The notes beneath the pieces were generated by a model. It did not search any database, had not been told where the DNA came from, and saw only the letters and a list, made by a program, of their open reading frames with translations. The position numbers and the translations under genes were made by a program. Source: Polydactylus sextarius (Eukaryota; Chordata; Actinopteri; Polynemidae). From it: a DNA stretch of 64,000 nucleotides. Positions 11,998 to 25,900 of this stretch are shown piece after piece; within the stretch, counting starts at the first letter, position 1, and each line of letters begins with the position of its first letter. The stretch spans positions 10,942,629 through 11,006,628 of the forward strand of contig CM028910.1 in the NCBI GenBank assembly GCA_016801845.1. Reading direction: 5' to 3'.

Positions 11998-13261
11998 ATG
12001 TCTTTCCAACACTGTGAACTGGTCATACTGATACTTGCAATGGCTCTTCAGGGTCAAGGTAAGTAATGTTTATGTAAAATTTAAAGAAAGATATAAAAAT
12101 CTATTATGGTGCAAATTTTGACTCGTAATGACAACATTATAGTCTTTTGGCACATTTTAACCATCTGCATTTATAAATGATTGTTTTCCAGTGCACGCAG
12201 AGAAAATCTATGGAGGTGACAAGGCCAAGCCACATAGCAGGCCGTACATGGTGCTTTTGGAGAGGCAAATGGAGAATAGCAAAACACGTTTCTGTGGCGG
12301 CTTCCTTGTGAGTCAGGATTTTGTGATGACTGCAGCCCACTGCAAAGCCAAGTGAGTGTACACACTTTATGCAAATTTCAAGTGACTCTGATGAGATTTC
12401 TTGACCCACCAACAAAACTAATGTATTGAAACATACTTGACAATGCCTTCATAAATTTCTGAACATAATTTTACAATACGATACAATACAATGGCCTCAC
12501 CAAAACCAATTTTGTCATTTCAGATCCTACACAGTGCTACTAGGACTTCACGATTACCATGACAGCAATGGAGTAGAGCATATACCTGTGGAACACGCAT
12601 ATCCACATGAAAATTACAGTGCAACTGCATATGAAAATGACATAATGCTTCTAAAGGTAATAGAAAAGAACTGTGTTTATACATTTAGTATTTGTACTTC
12701 AAGACAGAAATTTAGTTTTTGTGTTTAATGCTAAAACACAATTCAAACTGATAGAAATGTACTTTTTTTCTCTCTCCCTATTCTGCAAGTTGAGCTCCAA
12801 GGCAACGTTGAACAAAAAAGTGACATACATTGACCTCGCAGAAAATGATAGTGGCACTGTGCCAACATCATGTTCTGTTGCCGGCTGGGGAAAATATGAC
12901 AGAAACATAGTGCATATATCTCACGTCCTCAGGGAAGTCAACGTAACACTCAAAGAGATGTGTCCTTTAGAAACAGTCTACTGCTCTGAGGGAAAGACTG
13001 GGCCAGGAGAGGTATGTGCATCTATGCAAAGAAACACTAGCCAATACAGTTTTGTCAATAATTCTGATAAATTTAGTGGTGTTGAAACAATCACTCATAC
13101 ACATACTATATATGTATTTCCAGGGGGACTCCGGTGGTCCATTGGTCTGTGGAACAGAAGCGTATGGGCTGGTGGCGGCCACATATGTATCAGAAGAATC
13201 AACCCATACTTACACAAAGATTCCTGCGTATAAAGAGTGGATTAAGGGCATTATGGGATAG
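11998..13261 (+). CDS. Granzyme / mast-cell-protease-like serine protease, copy 2
   Basis: Five exons: 11998-12058, 12192-12351, 12524-12656, 12790-13011, 13124-13261; GT-AG introns, phases 1, 2, 0, 0; 237 aa. Signal peptide residues 1-20; mature start Ile26 (IYGGDKA) after Lys25. PHSRPYM at 34-40. Catalytic His70, Asp113 (NDIMLL) and Ser195 (GDSGGP). Cysteines 55, 71, 146, 176, 183 and 201 give the three-disulfide granzyme pattern. Sequons: Asn104 and Asn169. Exon 2 matches copy 1 at 38 of 54 residues by hand count; exon 3 diverges more. The position equivalent to the near-invariant Ser214 is Ala210, and the 226 equivalent is His220, with Gly189 and Thr at 216. The residue loop between Cys183 and Ser195 is short. 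It is intact, hence probably functional, with an altered pocket. The exact orthologue is unknown. Confidence 0.92.
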
Positions 13262-13320
13262 CTTTATTGTATCTAATCACTTAATTGCATAACATTGCAT
13301 ATTGCATAACATTGCATAAC

Positions 13321-13400
13321 ATATATATATATATATATATATGCTTTACTTACAAATTACACACATTTTTGTTTGGAAATTTAACCTAAAAAAATAAATG

Positions 13401-13448
<48 letters not shown>
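13321..13448. repeat. Two short (TA)n tracts
   Basis: TA runs at 13321-13342 and 13403-13448 in the 3' flank of the second protease gene, the counterpart of the much longer tract at 7613-7880. An AATAAA lies between them (13393-13398). Confidence 0.85.
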
Positions 13449-13450
<2 letters not shown>

Positions 13451-13507
13451 CTGCTTTGCGCATCAAATGAGAACACAGCACGATTGTTTTGTTCAATTCT
13501 TTGAAAC

Positions 13508-13513
13508 AATAAA
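13508..13513 (+). terminator. Candidate poly(A) signal of copy 2
   Basis: AATAAA about 250 nt after the stop codon. An alternative AATAAA is at 13393 and an ATTAAA at about 13577, so the cleavage site used is uncertain. Confidence 0.45.
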
Positions 13514-13595
13514 CTGTTAAACTGTTGTTCTTTTACCATATTCTCTGAGTCACTCTGTACTTTCATTCACACATGAATTAAAACAACATAAAGAC

Positions 13596-14217
13596 AACAC
13601 TGCCTCCTTGTGATCAAAGTGCACTGATGCATCAAGAACAAGGTAGCTGATCACTGAGCTGAAACTCTCTTCTCATTATTAAAATGTAAAAAGACATAAA
13701 AGGTTTGTGGATCAGATGGGGTTTTCAGATTAGTACTGTTACATATAATGAAAGATGTGGGAAATTAGACTATTTAGGAAAAAAGGGGAAGACTTTCATT
13801 GTATCAAAGTGGATCCATTACTTCCATTCAAGTTCCCTGGTATCTTTAGACCTGTTGTAACAGACACCATATAACAGTTAATATAAAAACAAAAACAAAA
13901 ATTCTACCCACCATTTGAACATGAGGTTTTCTATCTTATGTGGTTGACAGCTAGCTTTTATCAGGGTAAAAATAATTAAACATATTATGGGGTTGCAAGG
14001 GTTTCAGTGGGGCACGTTGTATGTCTTTGTGTGACTGGTATATTTCAAATAACAACTAACAACATAAATACTATACTTATAGTAGGAGTTATATTTTGAT
14101 TTGAGTGAACGTATTAGTTTGCCTTTAGCACCACCGTGAGGTGGTTTCAGTAAATACACATACAGGCAGTATTTACTTGCACACTGTAAATATATATTTA
14201 CACACAATGCTTCATGC
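13596..14217 (+). repeat. Duplicated 3' flank, copy 2 side
   Basis: Matches the region behind copy 1: TGCCTCCTTGTG (13600) with the following CACTGATGC, and 14110-14217 (GTATTAGTTTGCC, then GCACCACCGTGAGGTGG and TAAATACACATA). Shows that gene and flank were duplicated as one unit. Confidence 0.75.
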
Positions 14218-16613
14218 CCTTAATAATTAAGGGCCCACAGCTGGATAGGGATCTGCCCTCAGATATAATGCTAGTAATTTCTGTCTCAAAGCTGTTGATA
14301 GGGGCCTAAAACCTCTAGTGGGGCAAAATGTAATGATTATTTATCAATCACAAAGTCACTAAGATGACTGCTTTCTGCAGCAATGTGTAGCCTCTGTAGT
14401 ATAACAACCATATTCATAAGTATAAAGAAACACCTATACAGTTTAGTATACACTTAAGTCAAAGAGTATTATGCTGTAACTCCAGATCTTGTACCACTGA
14501 CAGACTGCAAAATCCCAACTACTTCATTTCAAAGAGGGAACATAGACTATTAAGGTGGGTGGGGGGGAGGTTGGGGGCATTTATCATGTGACATTTATCA
14601 TAGTCACAAATGAAGGAAAGAGCTTTTAGAGCTTTCAGGAACATTCACACCAAGGGATGATGAGGACTGTTCATATTTCAGCATAGCTGCACATTAACAG
14701 TGAAAGCACTACACGACAACCTACTTTAGTTACATCACTATAATATTCACCATCACATTGTACAGCACCTCACTGGCTCTGTAGTGGATCTCTATCTTAT
14801 CGCACTCTCCTAAAATGTAGGACAACCAAGGAACAGTGGCAATTGAAACCAGGTTTATTTTATTTTATGCTACGTTTGTCCTTTACCCCCTCTCCTTCTC
14901 CTCTCAGTGTCTACAATTTGTGCTTTGCAGGGAAAAACACATACATGTTTTACATGGTTTAAGTAACATTATATAAGCACTTAAGCTGGTCGTCTTCACC
15001 ATCAGACTTATGATCTTGTCTTCGCAGTGAAGGCAAAAGGAAAAGTGATGATGTTAACAACAACGACTCTGGCCCATTTCATTATCAGTGACCTAATAAG
15101 CTACACCAAAAGCCTGATGGAGGTGGTTCACCTTAAATAGAACACAACTATCACTAATGTTATTTGTTAACGTTACACCTGCGTTTATCCTACTACACCA
15201 CTCAGAGTTATGTGTTTGGAAAAATGTGTGGAAGCATAAGGAGGAGTAATATCTAAAAACACATCAGCTAACAAATGCACTTAAGTGGTTAAGTTAGATT
15301 AAACTATCTAGTTGAATGTAGCACTGCTGAATTTTGTTCCACCTTTACATCGTTACAGTTCTTACAAGTTATATCAATGGCAGCATTTCACTACTAATAA
15401 ATACAACACTCCTAAAGGGATTATTTCACATAATTTGCACTTTCCTGCTTATTTTAATGTACTTTGAATGTAGGACTTTTGATGTTGCACTGTTTGCAGG
15501 CAAAACATAGATTTTAGTGATAAGTTGGGCATGTATATGATCTAACTCTTGTATGCCTGCAAGAAACATGTGGGTGTATTACACTTTGGTGTTCCCTGGA
15601 AAAGAGTTCACATGAGAGTTCACTTTTTCTCTCCAGTTGTTTTGAACTGAAACTTTCTTGAGGCGTAGACAGATCTTTATAGTGTCAGCATGAGAATGCT
15701 GCTACCTTTAATGAATCTTTAATGCCATGGAAAAGAACAGCTGCATGTTAAGAGGCTTGAACAAATTCTACTCGAGTGTGACCCTGAACCCTCAGTGGAT
15801 CATTTGCTGTTAGATACAATTTGCAAAATATTTTGCTTCAAATTCAATATTAGCCTGGAAGTTTAGACAGTTCACTAAGCCAGGTGCAGCAGACATTATA
15901 ATATCAGTGATGTTAAGAAGGGAATATGAGTAAATAAATATGATAAGTTTGACAGCTTATAATCATTGGCCTGCAAGTCTGAAGGGTCGAGTATCAAGAG
16001 GTTCAAGCCAGTTAAAGGAAATAAAAAGCAGATTATGAAGATTTATTATTAACTACAATTACAACTGTGGAACAAGTTGTAATTGCAGAAATACATCAGA
16101 TGTATTAAAATGTCACAGACTATTTCCAAACCAAATGCATTTGCTGTAGACAATTACGATTAGAAAGTGAACGCCACATTCATGTTAAAAATAGAAGTAC
16201 ACACTGCTGCAGTAAGCACTTTAACTTCTGAACTACCCTCAGCACCTCCTACACACAAGTGCACCTCATGGCTTCCTGTGCAACACCACAGTTTTCCATT
16301 GTGGTAAGCTTCACTGTCAGCTATAGTCAGGTGAGAGGCTGCAAAACAGACCTGCTGAGATATTTGGGCAGAATGTCAATAGAACAACTGCGTCTATGCT
16401 AAGTAGAAAGAAAAAAAAAAAAAAAGACGTCTAGGTTGTTTTTCTAGTACAGACTTGTTGCTTTGTCATTTTTTTTGTATTAGCCTGATGATATGACAAA
16501 CTAAATAAATAAATAAAATTTAAAAAATATTATGCTTTATATTTATTTCTGTAGACCAAGACTACTTTTTTCCATTGTATTTTTGCAATGTCATTTATGT
16601 AATTTAAGTTGAT
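14218..16613. other. Intergenic DNA, nothing recognised
   Basis: No ORF or repeat family recognised. Contains a G-rich run at about 14555-14575 and an 11-bp perfect inverted repeat at 16056-16066/16075-16085. Ends with an A-run near 16410. Confidence 0.5.
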
Positions 16614-16848
16614 ATGACAGAAGGGGGCACTCTAAGCAAATCTATAGCAGACTTCCTTATGCAAGTTGCAGTCTGGACCAGCACCTCCTCTGAGAGGTTC
16701 ATTGACTGCAGCCTACAAGTGCTGTGTCCTGCACTTGACTCTCTGTTTGATGTTGATTATTATTCTGGAGCCGCAGCTTTGCAGAGGCTCTGTGTTACGA
16801 TGCTTCTGTGGTTGAGTGTGTGTGCTATGCTTGCTTTGTTTATCTCAG
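16614..16848 (+). CDS. Candidate first exon with signal peptide or membrane segment
   Basis: From ATG 16800 the frame reads MLLWLSVCAMLALFISG up to a donor TCAG/GTAATT at 16848/16849, giving 49 nt and phase 1, the classic shape of a secreted-protein first exon. The same frame is open back to ATG 16614, which would put a 62-residue N-terminal extension before the hydrophobic segment. No downstream exon of a recognisable domain is in the window, so any intron would be long. The short form resembles signal exons of IgLON-type neural adhesion genes only in general character. Family unknown; could be chance. Confidence 0.3.
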
Positions 16849-18850
16849 GTAATTATTTTTTTATGATTATTTAATTTACTGCAAAATAGAAATGAATATT
16901 TTTGATATAATATACATTGATATACAATACATATATTGTCTGCACATGAGATCAATGTATGAGAGGCTGTTTTGAATTAATTCTACACGACATCGATGTT
17001 GTGAAAATCACAAAAATCTTTGTAACACAGACCTGAACTGAAAGATAATGATTTGAGAAGCTGCCTGTGTGCCTTTAAGAGGCAAGATCACATTGTTATT
17101 CTGGATTTGTCCACGAGCCGACTGTGGAGGTGGACAGATAGTGGTTCTGAGGGCGGTGTGTGGGGGAGAGAGATGGTGTGGGAGGGGCGTGTGTAGGAGT
17201 CTCCTAATATGAGTCTCTGGGGGCCAGTATGGATTTAAAAAGAGAGAGAGAGAGAGAAAGAGACTGCAATATGGGTAAGATGTCCTTTGGATGCATCCCA
17301 TGTTTTACAGCACATCCAAGGAGGCATAGATTGATCCTGCTCTCCCCTCTCCTCCAGAATGATGTTGCAGGCTGAACACTCAAGGCTAAGCTGCCCATTA
17401 ACGAGCCAATAATTTGTGTCATTATGGTGAAGACTGCAGCTGGTGCCACTGATGCACTGCTTCTCACATGTCAGAGCTGAAGACTGAAGGGAGTCTTAGC
17501 ACTGCTCATTATAAAAGCGGGCCTCTTATCCCTGCTTCCTTCCTTTGTCTTGGAAGCATGCGTGGCAGACAAGGCTTGGCCTGGATGGCTTATTTATTTC
17601 CTCCCCAGCTCCCTTTTTCGAAACACAGCATGCTCAATATAAAATCAATGTATTAAGTGTGCTCAAGTATGCAGAGTGACGTGCTGCCATTCCCACTCTA
17701 TGCCTTTGGCTGTGATTACATCTAATTTGAATGATTGAAATGCTTCCATAGTGGAGCTGGAGTGAGTGAAGTGAAGGGCTCACACAGATGAAGGGGGAGG
17801 AGGCGAGAAAGGCTTGGCTCTACTCCAGGTTGAGGAGGTGAGTCATTCCCCGCACAGATAGACAGTCTATCAGCATGTGTGTATGTGTACATGTGCATGT
17901 GTATGTAGCTTAAATTGTTCTTGAGAGAACACAACAGAGCTGTGAGCAACAGGGTGATAAAGAATGAATGTCACTGTATACACTGTGCATCTCTTTTTTT
18001 TTCTTTTGGATTCTGTGTGGCAATTACAGTAGATATCTCTGGTTAATCTGTGTATTCTGCAGATGATTGGTGACTGCATCTATAGTCTTTTGACAAGCTG
18101 TCTCCAGTTCCCAAGGTGGGTGCAAAAGTCATGTGATTCACTATGAAACAACCTGAGGGCAAGGAGGAGATTCGGAGATTCGTTTTGTAGATAAAAATCA
18201 ACTAGCAAGATATTTTCCATCCACACATCAGGTGTCTTTACTGAAAGCTCTGACCCAAAGACCCACACATTTAGTTTAATCTTTTGCATACTCTTCATCA
18301 CTCATGTGCATTTATGTGTGAAACTTTTTGTGCGCATCACCAGTCCGTTTACGTTTGTTGCACATGCAACGCAGCGGCGATATTTTTAGGCCACCTGACT
18401 CCGCTGCAAAAGGTGGGCGTCAGAATCATGTGGTCTCAGTGTCAAACTAAATGAGGGCAGCGAGAAGTTTCACAAGCAGGTCCTGCAAACGTTCGACTGA
18501 TCTGGAAACCAGATAGTTTGGTTGGTTAGCTGCCGTGTGTTTGTCATATTTTTAATTCTATTGCATCTCACAAGTGAAGTCTCTTGAGGTTAAGACCTTT
18601 TTACAAGAAACGTGGCAGAACAGTTAGATCTCAAGCATGCAATCACACCAACACCCACTTACAGTGATTGTTTAGACTCACATGAGTTTCTTATTGTTTC
18701 CATTTACTCTTGAGATTTTTAGCAGACTAGACTCAAATCCCATTATTATCTTAAAGTATTTGTGGATTACTCTGCAAGCAAGGTGTTGGTTACTTGTCTT
18801 CCAACAAGGGAGGGGTTGCATACAACAGAGGGCATTCTGTTCTAGACAAC

Positions 18851-18962
<112 letters not shown>

Positions 18963-19012
18963 CACTGTCTCCTCCACCAACGCCATCATTGAGGAAGCGC
19001 AAATAAAAAGCT

Positions 19013-19026
19013 GTTGTCATGGAAAC
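19013..19026. promoter_or_regulatory. RFX X-box-like motif
   Basis: GTTGTCATGGAAAC differs at one position from the palindromic RFX/EF-C consensus (GTTGCCATGGAAAC). No adjacent gene start is evident. Motif match only. Confidence 0.35.
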
Positions 19027-19083
19027 CGACCATGCCTTTCCTCCTCTCCCCTCATCACCCCCTCAGTGCAGTCACACTTGACA

Positions 19084-19084
<1 letters not shown>

Positions 19085-19127
<43 letters not shown>
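19085..19127. repeat. (AC)n microsatellite
   Basis: About 21 AC units, 120 bp after the ATCT array. Confidence 0.95.
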
Positions 19128-19136
<9 letters not shown>

Positions 19137-22100
19137 TTGTAGAATCTCTTCTACAAACACTCAAGAGACATGGACGACTTCAAGCGGCAATGCAGAGAAA
19201 AGAGTCTAACTCTTACAGAGACAGAATGAGAAATGCTGGGAAATACATGACACTATAAAAAGTGCAAACCACCACAGTTCAGCATACACAAACAGTGAAA
19301 AGCTTTTTTTTCTTCTCCACTGTAAATATACTGCACCGCACCCCATATCTTTGTGCTACATGAAGTGAAACATTACTCGACTAAAGCAGTCAAAGTTTTC
19401 ATTACATATCAGATCACAGAACACATTATCTGTGTTGAGCAACACAAAAACAAACAAATGAGAAAATATGCATTTTGTGTTTTGTACTTGTGATATTTTA
19501 TATACATACAAAATCAGTAGATCAAGTGGAGGTTTTTACAAAGTTAAGTTTTTTCTGTAGTTCCACTAAAGTTTAAATCATAAACCTGATACATAGGCCA
19601 CAGACAATACCAGACTTATATCCTTAGATTTTTGCAATTAATTTTTCATCGACATATACATTTATTTCACTTTACAGAGTAACTGCAATACCGAAAACAT
19701 GTTGCATCACACTGCAGCTGCTAATTTATAGTTGGAAAAATCAGTGGTGCTACCTCAGGGCTTATGACTATAAGACTTATGACTGCATTTAACCACACAG
19801 TGAAAAGGCTCCTTGATAAGGCAGAAAACAGGAATGGCTCTTCTCGGCGGGCCGCCAAGTGATGCGTACTTTTCAGATGGAGGAGCAGCTGGTCGACTGC
19901 TGCTGCTGCTGTTGTTGCTGTTGTTTTCTGTCCCTGTGGTGACATTGTGGTCCTGAGAAAGCCAGCTTTGCTTACCATCTCCAAGGAAAGCAGATACATA
20001 CGCATTAACACATGCGCAAACACTAACGCAGGTTGCTGTGGGTGTGTCCCAAGCTACTCACAGGGCTGACGCACTTTTATGTTCCACGTGCATACTCCTG
20101 AGGGAGGGCTCATATCCCGTAGGTCTCCATTCATTCAAGGTGAGACGCAGATGACATGACAAGTTGCTACCATGACAACGGCTAGTTGGGTAAAGCTGTG
20201 CGGCATGAGCCTACATGTTGGCTGATAATGAAATTGCCCCTCCTTTCTTTTCTTCTCCTTCCTCCACTGGAACAGAAGGAAGTGTTTTGTATCCTCTGCC
20301 ACCCCACTGTATATTTATGTTTTCTTGGCACAGGCCTGTGCTGATTTTTAATGTGGGTGTCTTATCTTATATCCTCGGTCAATATCTTATCAATTCACTG
20401 GATATAATTGTAATTGTGAAGATGGTGATTGCCTCTCAGAGCTGCTCTACCTGAATTGCGGTTACTACTCTGATGGGGTCAAGGGTCACAGCGTTGTTGC
20501 TTTCAGAGTGTTCAGTAGAGACAGTGTAATTTTAAATGTTAGCTTGCCACACACATGTGCCTGCACTTCCTAACTCTCTCCTAACACTGAACATGATGAC
20601 TGGCATGTGGGGAGAGAAAATAAGCCAAAATAAAACAGAAGAACAAAGTGTTTGTCAAATTAATCTATCATCCCCTCAACAGCTAATGTATTTGATATGA
20701 TAATTATGTTTATTTATTGTCCTGCTACTTGTTACACTAATTAGACTTTAACAAGCTTATTAGGCAGAGGTCTGCATGGGAGAGATGCTTTTTTGTCATG
20801 TTCATATTCATGTGTGTGTTTTTTTGCCTTTTCTTTTTAAGATAAAATGGAATGACTTATTATAAAAATAGTATAAACAATCTATAGTAAGTATTTAGAA
20901 AACACAAGACTGAATGTAAAAAAGTAATATTCCTACATGATGATGGAGTGTCTGTGCTCCTTTATCTGCAAATCACTGTCCCATAAAGAATCTTTACCCT
21001 CTTTCAATTCCAGTTCACTCACCCTGCTTTAAATATTGTATTCAAGCGGACAAGCGCCTGCATATAAGATACATTGCTGGTGACATTTAAAAGGAGTCAC
21101 TGCCCCCTCATCTGCTTGTCCATTGTCAGCATCCTCTGTGGCACTATAATGAGAATGTGCACGCCCAGCCCATTATAAATAGTCTGTGTCCTGGTTAAAT
21201 GCAACACCTCTCTTTGGGTGCTATTTGGGCTGCATGATTCACTGTGATTCATGCCAGTGTGTGTTCTCTCCATTCTCGCAGATGAGCTGGATGACCGGGG
21301 GAGGAGATAAGGACCGCAATAGGAACATGGATCATGGCTATGTATGTGTGTGTGTGTACTTGATTATGTGTGTGTATGTGTGTAGGCTGTGCCACATGTT
21401 TAAGTAGTTAATTGACTCAAGAGAGAAAGAGATAGAGAGATTGAAAGTACAATGCTGAAGTACCAAATCTGTTAGCCCACTTTGGAGCCCACTTTCAGAA
21501 AAATGAGGCCTACTTGAAGGTGGGGTGGGGGGGATAGCAAACAGAAATGAACAATAATTTCCTTCACAGTGAGCTACAATGGTATATTTGTAATGTGTGT
21601 GGCAGTGTGTTGCACACGTGTCTGTTTGTGTGCAGGGGCAGGTGCATCTACTTAAAGAGTGGGGAGTCTTGTTATCACGCTGCTGGTATTTTCCAACCAT
21701 GCATGCATACTGTACATTACTTTTCCTCAGCTGTGATAGGCCCCACAACTTAGTGATGGACATTTATTTAACTGCACCCTGCTGTATGTTGCCCATGTAG
21801 TATCTAGATCTGGGAGGGGGAGAGGCATGCACTAATGAGTTATATGAGAGGCAGCCATAAGGGCACAAACTGTACTGTACACTTTGTGTGTCTCTTTCTG
21901 CAACCTAATCTGCTGCCTGTTTGTTTAGCTACTAATTATTTACACTGATATCACTTGGCATCTGCTGCTGTATGCATCTTCGTTTTTCACGCATGCATGT
22001 GTGTGTCCATGTATTTGTGTGATTTCTAGTGCACACCATCTCCCAGTGGCTATGTGGGTGTGTGGTGGGTAGCTCGGAGTTACATTAATAGCCAAAGGGC

Positions 22101-24487
22101 AGGCAGGGAGGGAGGGAGGACATAGACAGGAAGGGGAAATACAGTTTGCTGGTCGCCCACCACTTCCTGTGTGTCTCCTACGCTTGCTGCCCACGAACCA
22201 GAGCTGCTTCTATAACCAGTTTGTTTGCTTGCAGCGCAACAAAGATAAGGCAGAAGCAAAGGTAAACAAGACAGTAAGGAATGTCACTGACAAAATAGTG
22301 ATGGATTTGTCTTTATCGGAAAGTTATGCAAGCTGGAAATGACTTGCCCATGCTGCCCTACCCTTTTATTTTCTTCTTGCCAACTGTGTGAAGTGAAGCA
22401 ATGAAGTGTTACAATGACAAAAGCAAACAGCAGATAAGAATTCTTTTTGAAAGCACGACCTATCTGTCAACTTTGAGCAACCTGTGTGCAATAAAAGTCA
22501 CTTTGATATCAATATTAAACACAATTAAACAAAACTATAACCTGTTTTCCTGTTTAACTGAGAATGTAATCAGCAATGCTGAGACCCATCCCTTCTTTAG
22601 CAAGAATAACAATAGAGAGTTGCAGTATCAAGACATATCCAGCAGAGGTCCTTCTCTCATTAAATGTTGTCAGTGTGGGTCTCTGTAGTCCATGTTGAAG
22701 CTTGTAACAGCAGTGAATAGGTGATGAGCATGAACCATAACAATTCCAATTTTAGCCATTACACTACAACAAGGAACAAGGAGCAGTGCACACAGTTTCT
22801 TCTATTTATCATAATAATGTCAATGAGGATCCCTGTATTTTAAACAGGATTGTTTGGGAGACACTTTTAGACCTTTAACCCTCTCATCAAGCTTGGTCAG
22901 TCACACTGCTGACACTGTGTAGGAGCAAAGGGGCTGCTATTACTGCTGCTGAGTTGTGGCTATGCAGGGGAAAAAGATTGGACTGGCTGATAAGAAGACC
23001 CTGGTTTGCACACATACTGTGCTCTGGTAAGAGGCAACCCCCCCACCCCCCTGCCCTTCTGGGATCCCACATCCCCATTGAACTTTCCACCCACTCACCA
23101 AGGAATGCAGAGAGAGAGGGAGGGGAAGGAGGGGGCTGTGAGACACAGAGATGGTGGTGGTGATGGTGGGGGGTTATAGACAGAGGGGAATTGCATGGAG
23201 AAAGAAGTAAAAACAAGACTGTGTGAAACAAAACTTGAAGTACAGTGATAATAACTGGCCTCAGTGAGTTCAGTCATCAAGCTGTGTGGTAATTAGATCA
23301 TGTGAGCGCAGGGACGGGAATGTAACGATGAAGCCAGTGGAGATGACACATCGTCCAGGCCCACGACACAGAGGAGGCCGTTGGAGGGGGCAGAGGGTTC
23401 ACTGCTCTGTCTTTACTGAACAGGTGGGGTCTGATGTAGACAAAAAGAAAAGGGCATGTAAACAAAAGAATAGACACATGAACACGAGCCCCATGCGTGC
23501 ACACTCACAAACTGTACATTCACATGATGTACATATGTCAATGTATATAATTAAGTAATGACATGTTGTCATGCATCTCTATCATTACAGTCGTGTAAGC
23601 AAAATAATGTGTTGTATGCGTGTTCGTATCTTTGCGTGTTATTATTATTCCAAAAGTAAAATAAAAAACCTGCTTGTGGCCCATGACATCACAAGCCTTC
23701 AGGTGTTTGTTTTATTTTGTTTGTGACACATCAGTCTTGTCAACAAGTTGCCACTTCCTCTATCAGTCCCTTTTCTCTTTTTCCTCAGACTTTCTCCAAG
23801 GACCTTAACATTGATGAAAGCAGGTGCCTCTGTACGCCCTTCATTGAATTAGGAATTCCACAGCGTAAAGTGGCAGCATTGTTGATGAAAGGTTAGAGCT
23901 GTTTCAAATTCTCCCCCTAAATGAAAAGGCCCTCTCTCCAGCGGTTGTACAGAAAGAGGGATGACATTTTGGTTTCATCAGCTGTATATCTAAAGTGTCT
24001 GCAGCAAAATGCCAAAACGATCAAAGCCAAATAGGGAGGATAATACACACAGAGAGCACCTTGGCTCTCTTTGTTAGGTTATCTACCCACAAACCTTAGT
24101 CAGACCTCATAAAAAGTCATTACGCCCCTCAGTGATAATTTGGTGAATACCCCACATTTAACGATAAACATTTACATGGTAGCACTGAAAGGAATTTATC
24201 AGGTCTTTACATTAGGGATTAGATTCGGTGGTTGAATTAGTGTCTGTTGAAGGGCAGAATGGAGGATTGGAAACTCAGTGGGTGGAACATGAAGAGATTT
24301 CATAAGAGGAGGCAGGTGGTGGTGACACAAGACACATTAAAGCCCTCTCCCTCTCTCTCTCCCTCTCTCTCTCTCACAGGATCAATCTCTACATCTGCTC
24401 TTTCTGTCCTCTCGCCTCCAAACACACATTTGTGACATGTTGGACATGTGAATGGAGGTGGGGAAAAAGCTGCATTTTCAAAGGTGC

Positions 24488-24511
24488 CACACACACACAC
24501 ACACACACACA
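24488..24511. repeat. (CA)n microsatellite
   Basis: Twelve CA units; a CT-rich run lies about 115 bp upstream. Confidence 0.9.
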
Positions 24512-25708
24512 AAGGTGCAGGATATGAGAAGCTGAATCCTTGACCGTAATTGTCTTTGCCCTCTATTCAGGGTCAGTCATGAACACATCACTACTTCTCT
24601 GCATTGTTCATTGTTGGAAAGTGCAGACGTGATATCAGCTCTCCTCACCAACCTGCCGCCGCTCTGGCAACGTCAACTCGTACCCTACGCTGACTCACAA
24701 GGACTCAAACACATCTTGTTTGCTCCTCTTTTCAACCTGTGGCACCCCGCAAAAAGGGAGTCATCAGGCCAGAGGTTCAGTTGTATATAAGCATTATCAA
24801 AGGAACATGATGTTGAAAGGTAAACTTCAACACTGCGCCCGCCCAACAGGCAGACAGGGCTGGGAGACAGTGCAAACAGAATGGATGTATTTGCTTTTCA
24901 TGTGAAAATCAATGGGCCCAGACAGATGGCGGTTTGTTTCCTCACTATTTACTCCGAGGCTCCATGACAAATGTCCTTGCCGCCCCTCCTGGGCTGACGG
25001 TGCACAGGTAAGCAGAAAGCCATCCCTTCCCACCCCAAATGGATGACAGATGTGTTAGCTACAGCCCTAATTTTTTCTTTCATTTTCCCTCTAAAACCCA
25101 ATCCATTCCTCTGCCATTGACCTAGCTACAGCAAACTGCCTTATAAATAAACAAAGGTTTATTTTGTTCGATGAGCTCGTTCACAAGATTAACATCTTTA
25201 TCTTTATCAGAAACGTTGGATACCTAACTCTTTAAAAAAAACCAACTGGAAATGTTCTGCTATCAGAAAACACAAGGCTCTTATTCATGCAGTACAGTTT
25301 GGTGACTCATATTCTGGCACAGGAGACAGACAGCAGCTACGGTTCATTATCACCAAAGATAGATAGTGACAAATTTGTTGATGGGTACTTCATGCCAGCC
25401 ATGCCTGAAGTATCTGAACTCAGAGGGAAGGTTAACTTGACTGGGCTTGTGCAAGAGGCTGAGCTGCTAAACGGAGCACATGTATTAAAGATGCATTATC
25501 ACTCTCTCCTGAACCATATGGAAAAAAATGCATGACTATGAGATATTACAATAGTTGACTGCGTATTCATGTAATTATAGTAACATCCCCTCTTTATTTG
25601 AGGCTAAAAAGTCATATTTTTTTAGATCAGCATGTCCACTCTGAATCCATTTTCCCTGGACACAAATTTACACAAATTGCTTTTACTGGAATCTGCCCCA
25701 GCTGAGAC

Positions 25709-25722
25709 TGTGTGTGTGCGTG

Positions 25723-25756
<34 letters not shown>
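25709..25756. repeat. (TG)n microsatellite
   Basis: TG units with one CGTGCTTT interruption, 50 bp upstream of the candidate signal-peptide exon at 25807. Confidence 0.9.
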
Positions 25757-25759
<3 letters not shown>

Positions 25760-25806
25760 ATTTTTCCTGGTCTCAATCAGTACGATCTCCAGCTCCAGAG
25801 GCAAAA

Positions 25807-25900
25807 ATGATCCTCTCTGGAATCAGACTGAGGTCTGCGCTGCTGATTCTGTGGGTTTTAATAGCGCCTCGTGTGGAATCAGACTTTCCTTCTGCTGCTC
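25807..25900 (+). CDS. Candidate alternative first exon with signal peptide
   Basis: ATG 25807 in a good context (AAAATGA) starts a basic-then-hydrophobic peptide, MILSGIRLRSALLILW followed by VLIAPRVESDFP, a textbook secretory signal. A donor-like GCTC/GTGAGA at 25900/25901 would give 94 nt and phase 1, the same phase as the candidate at 16800. Without splicing it stops at 25917 as a 36-residue peptide. The VESDFPSAA ending vaguely recalls IgLON N-termini, but I would not assign it. Confidence 0.25.

Noticed and set aside
15985..16015. GAGGTTCAAGCCAG resembling a tRNA B box
   Set aside because: No matching A box at the right distance and no acceptor stem.
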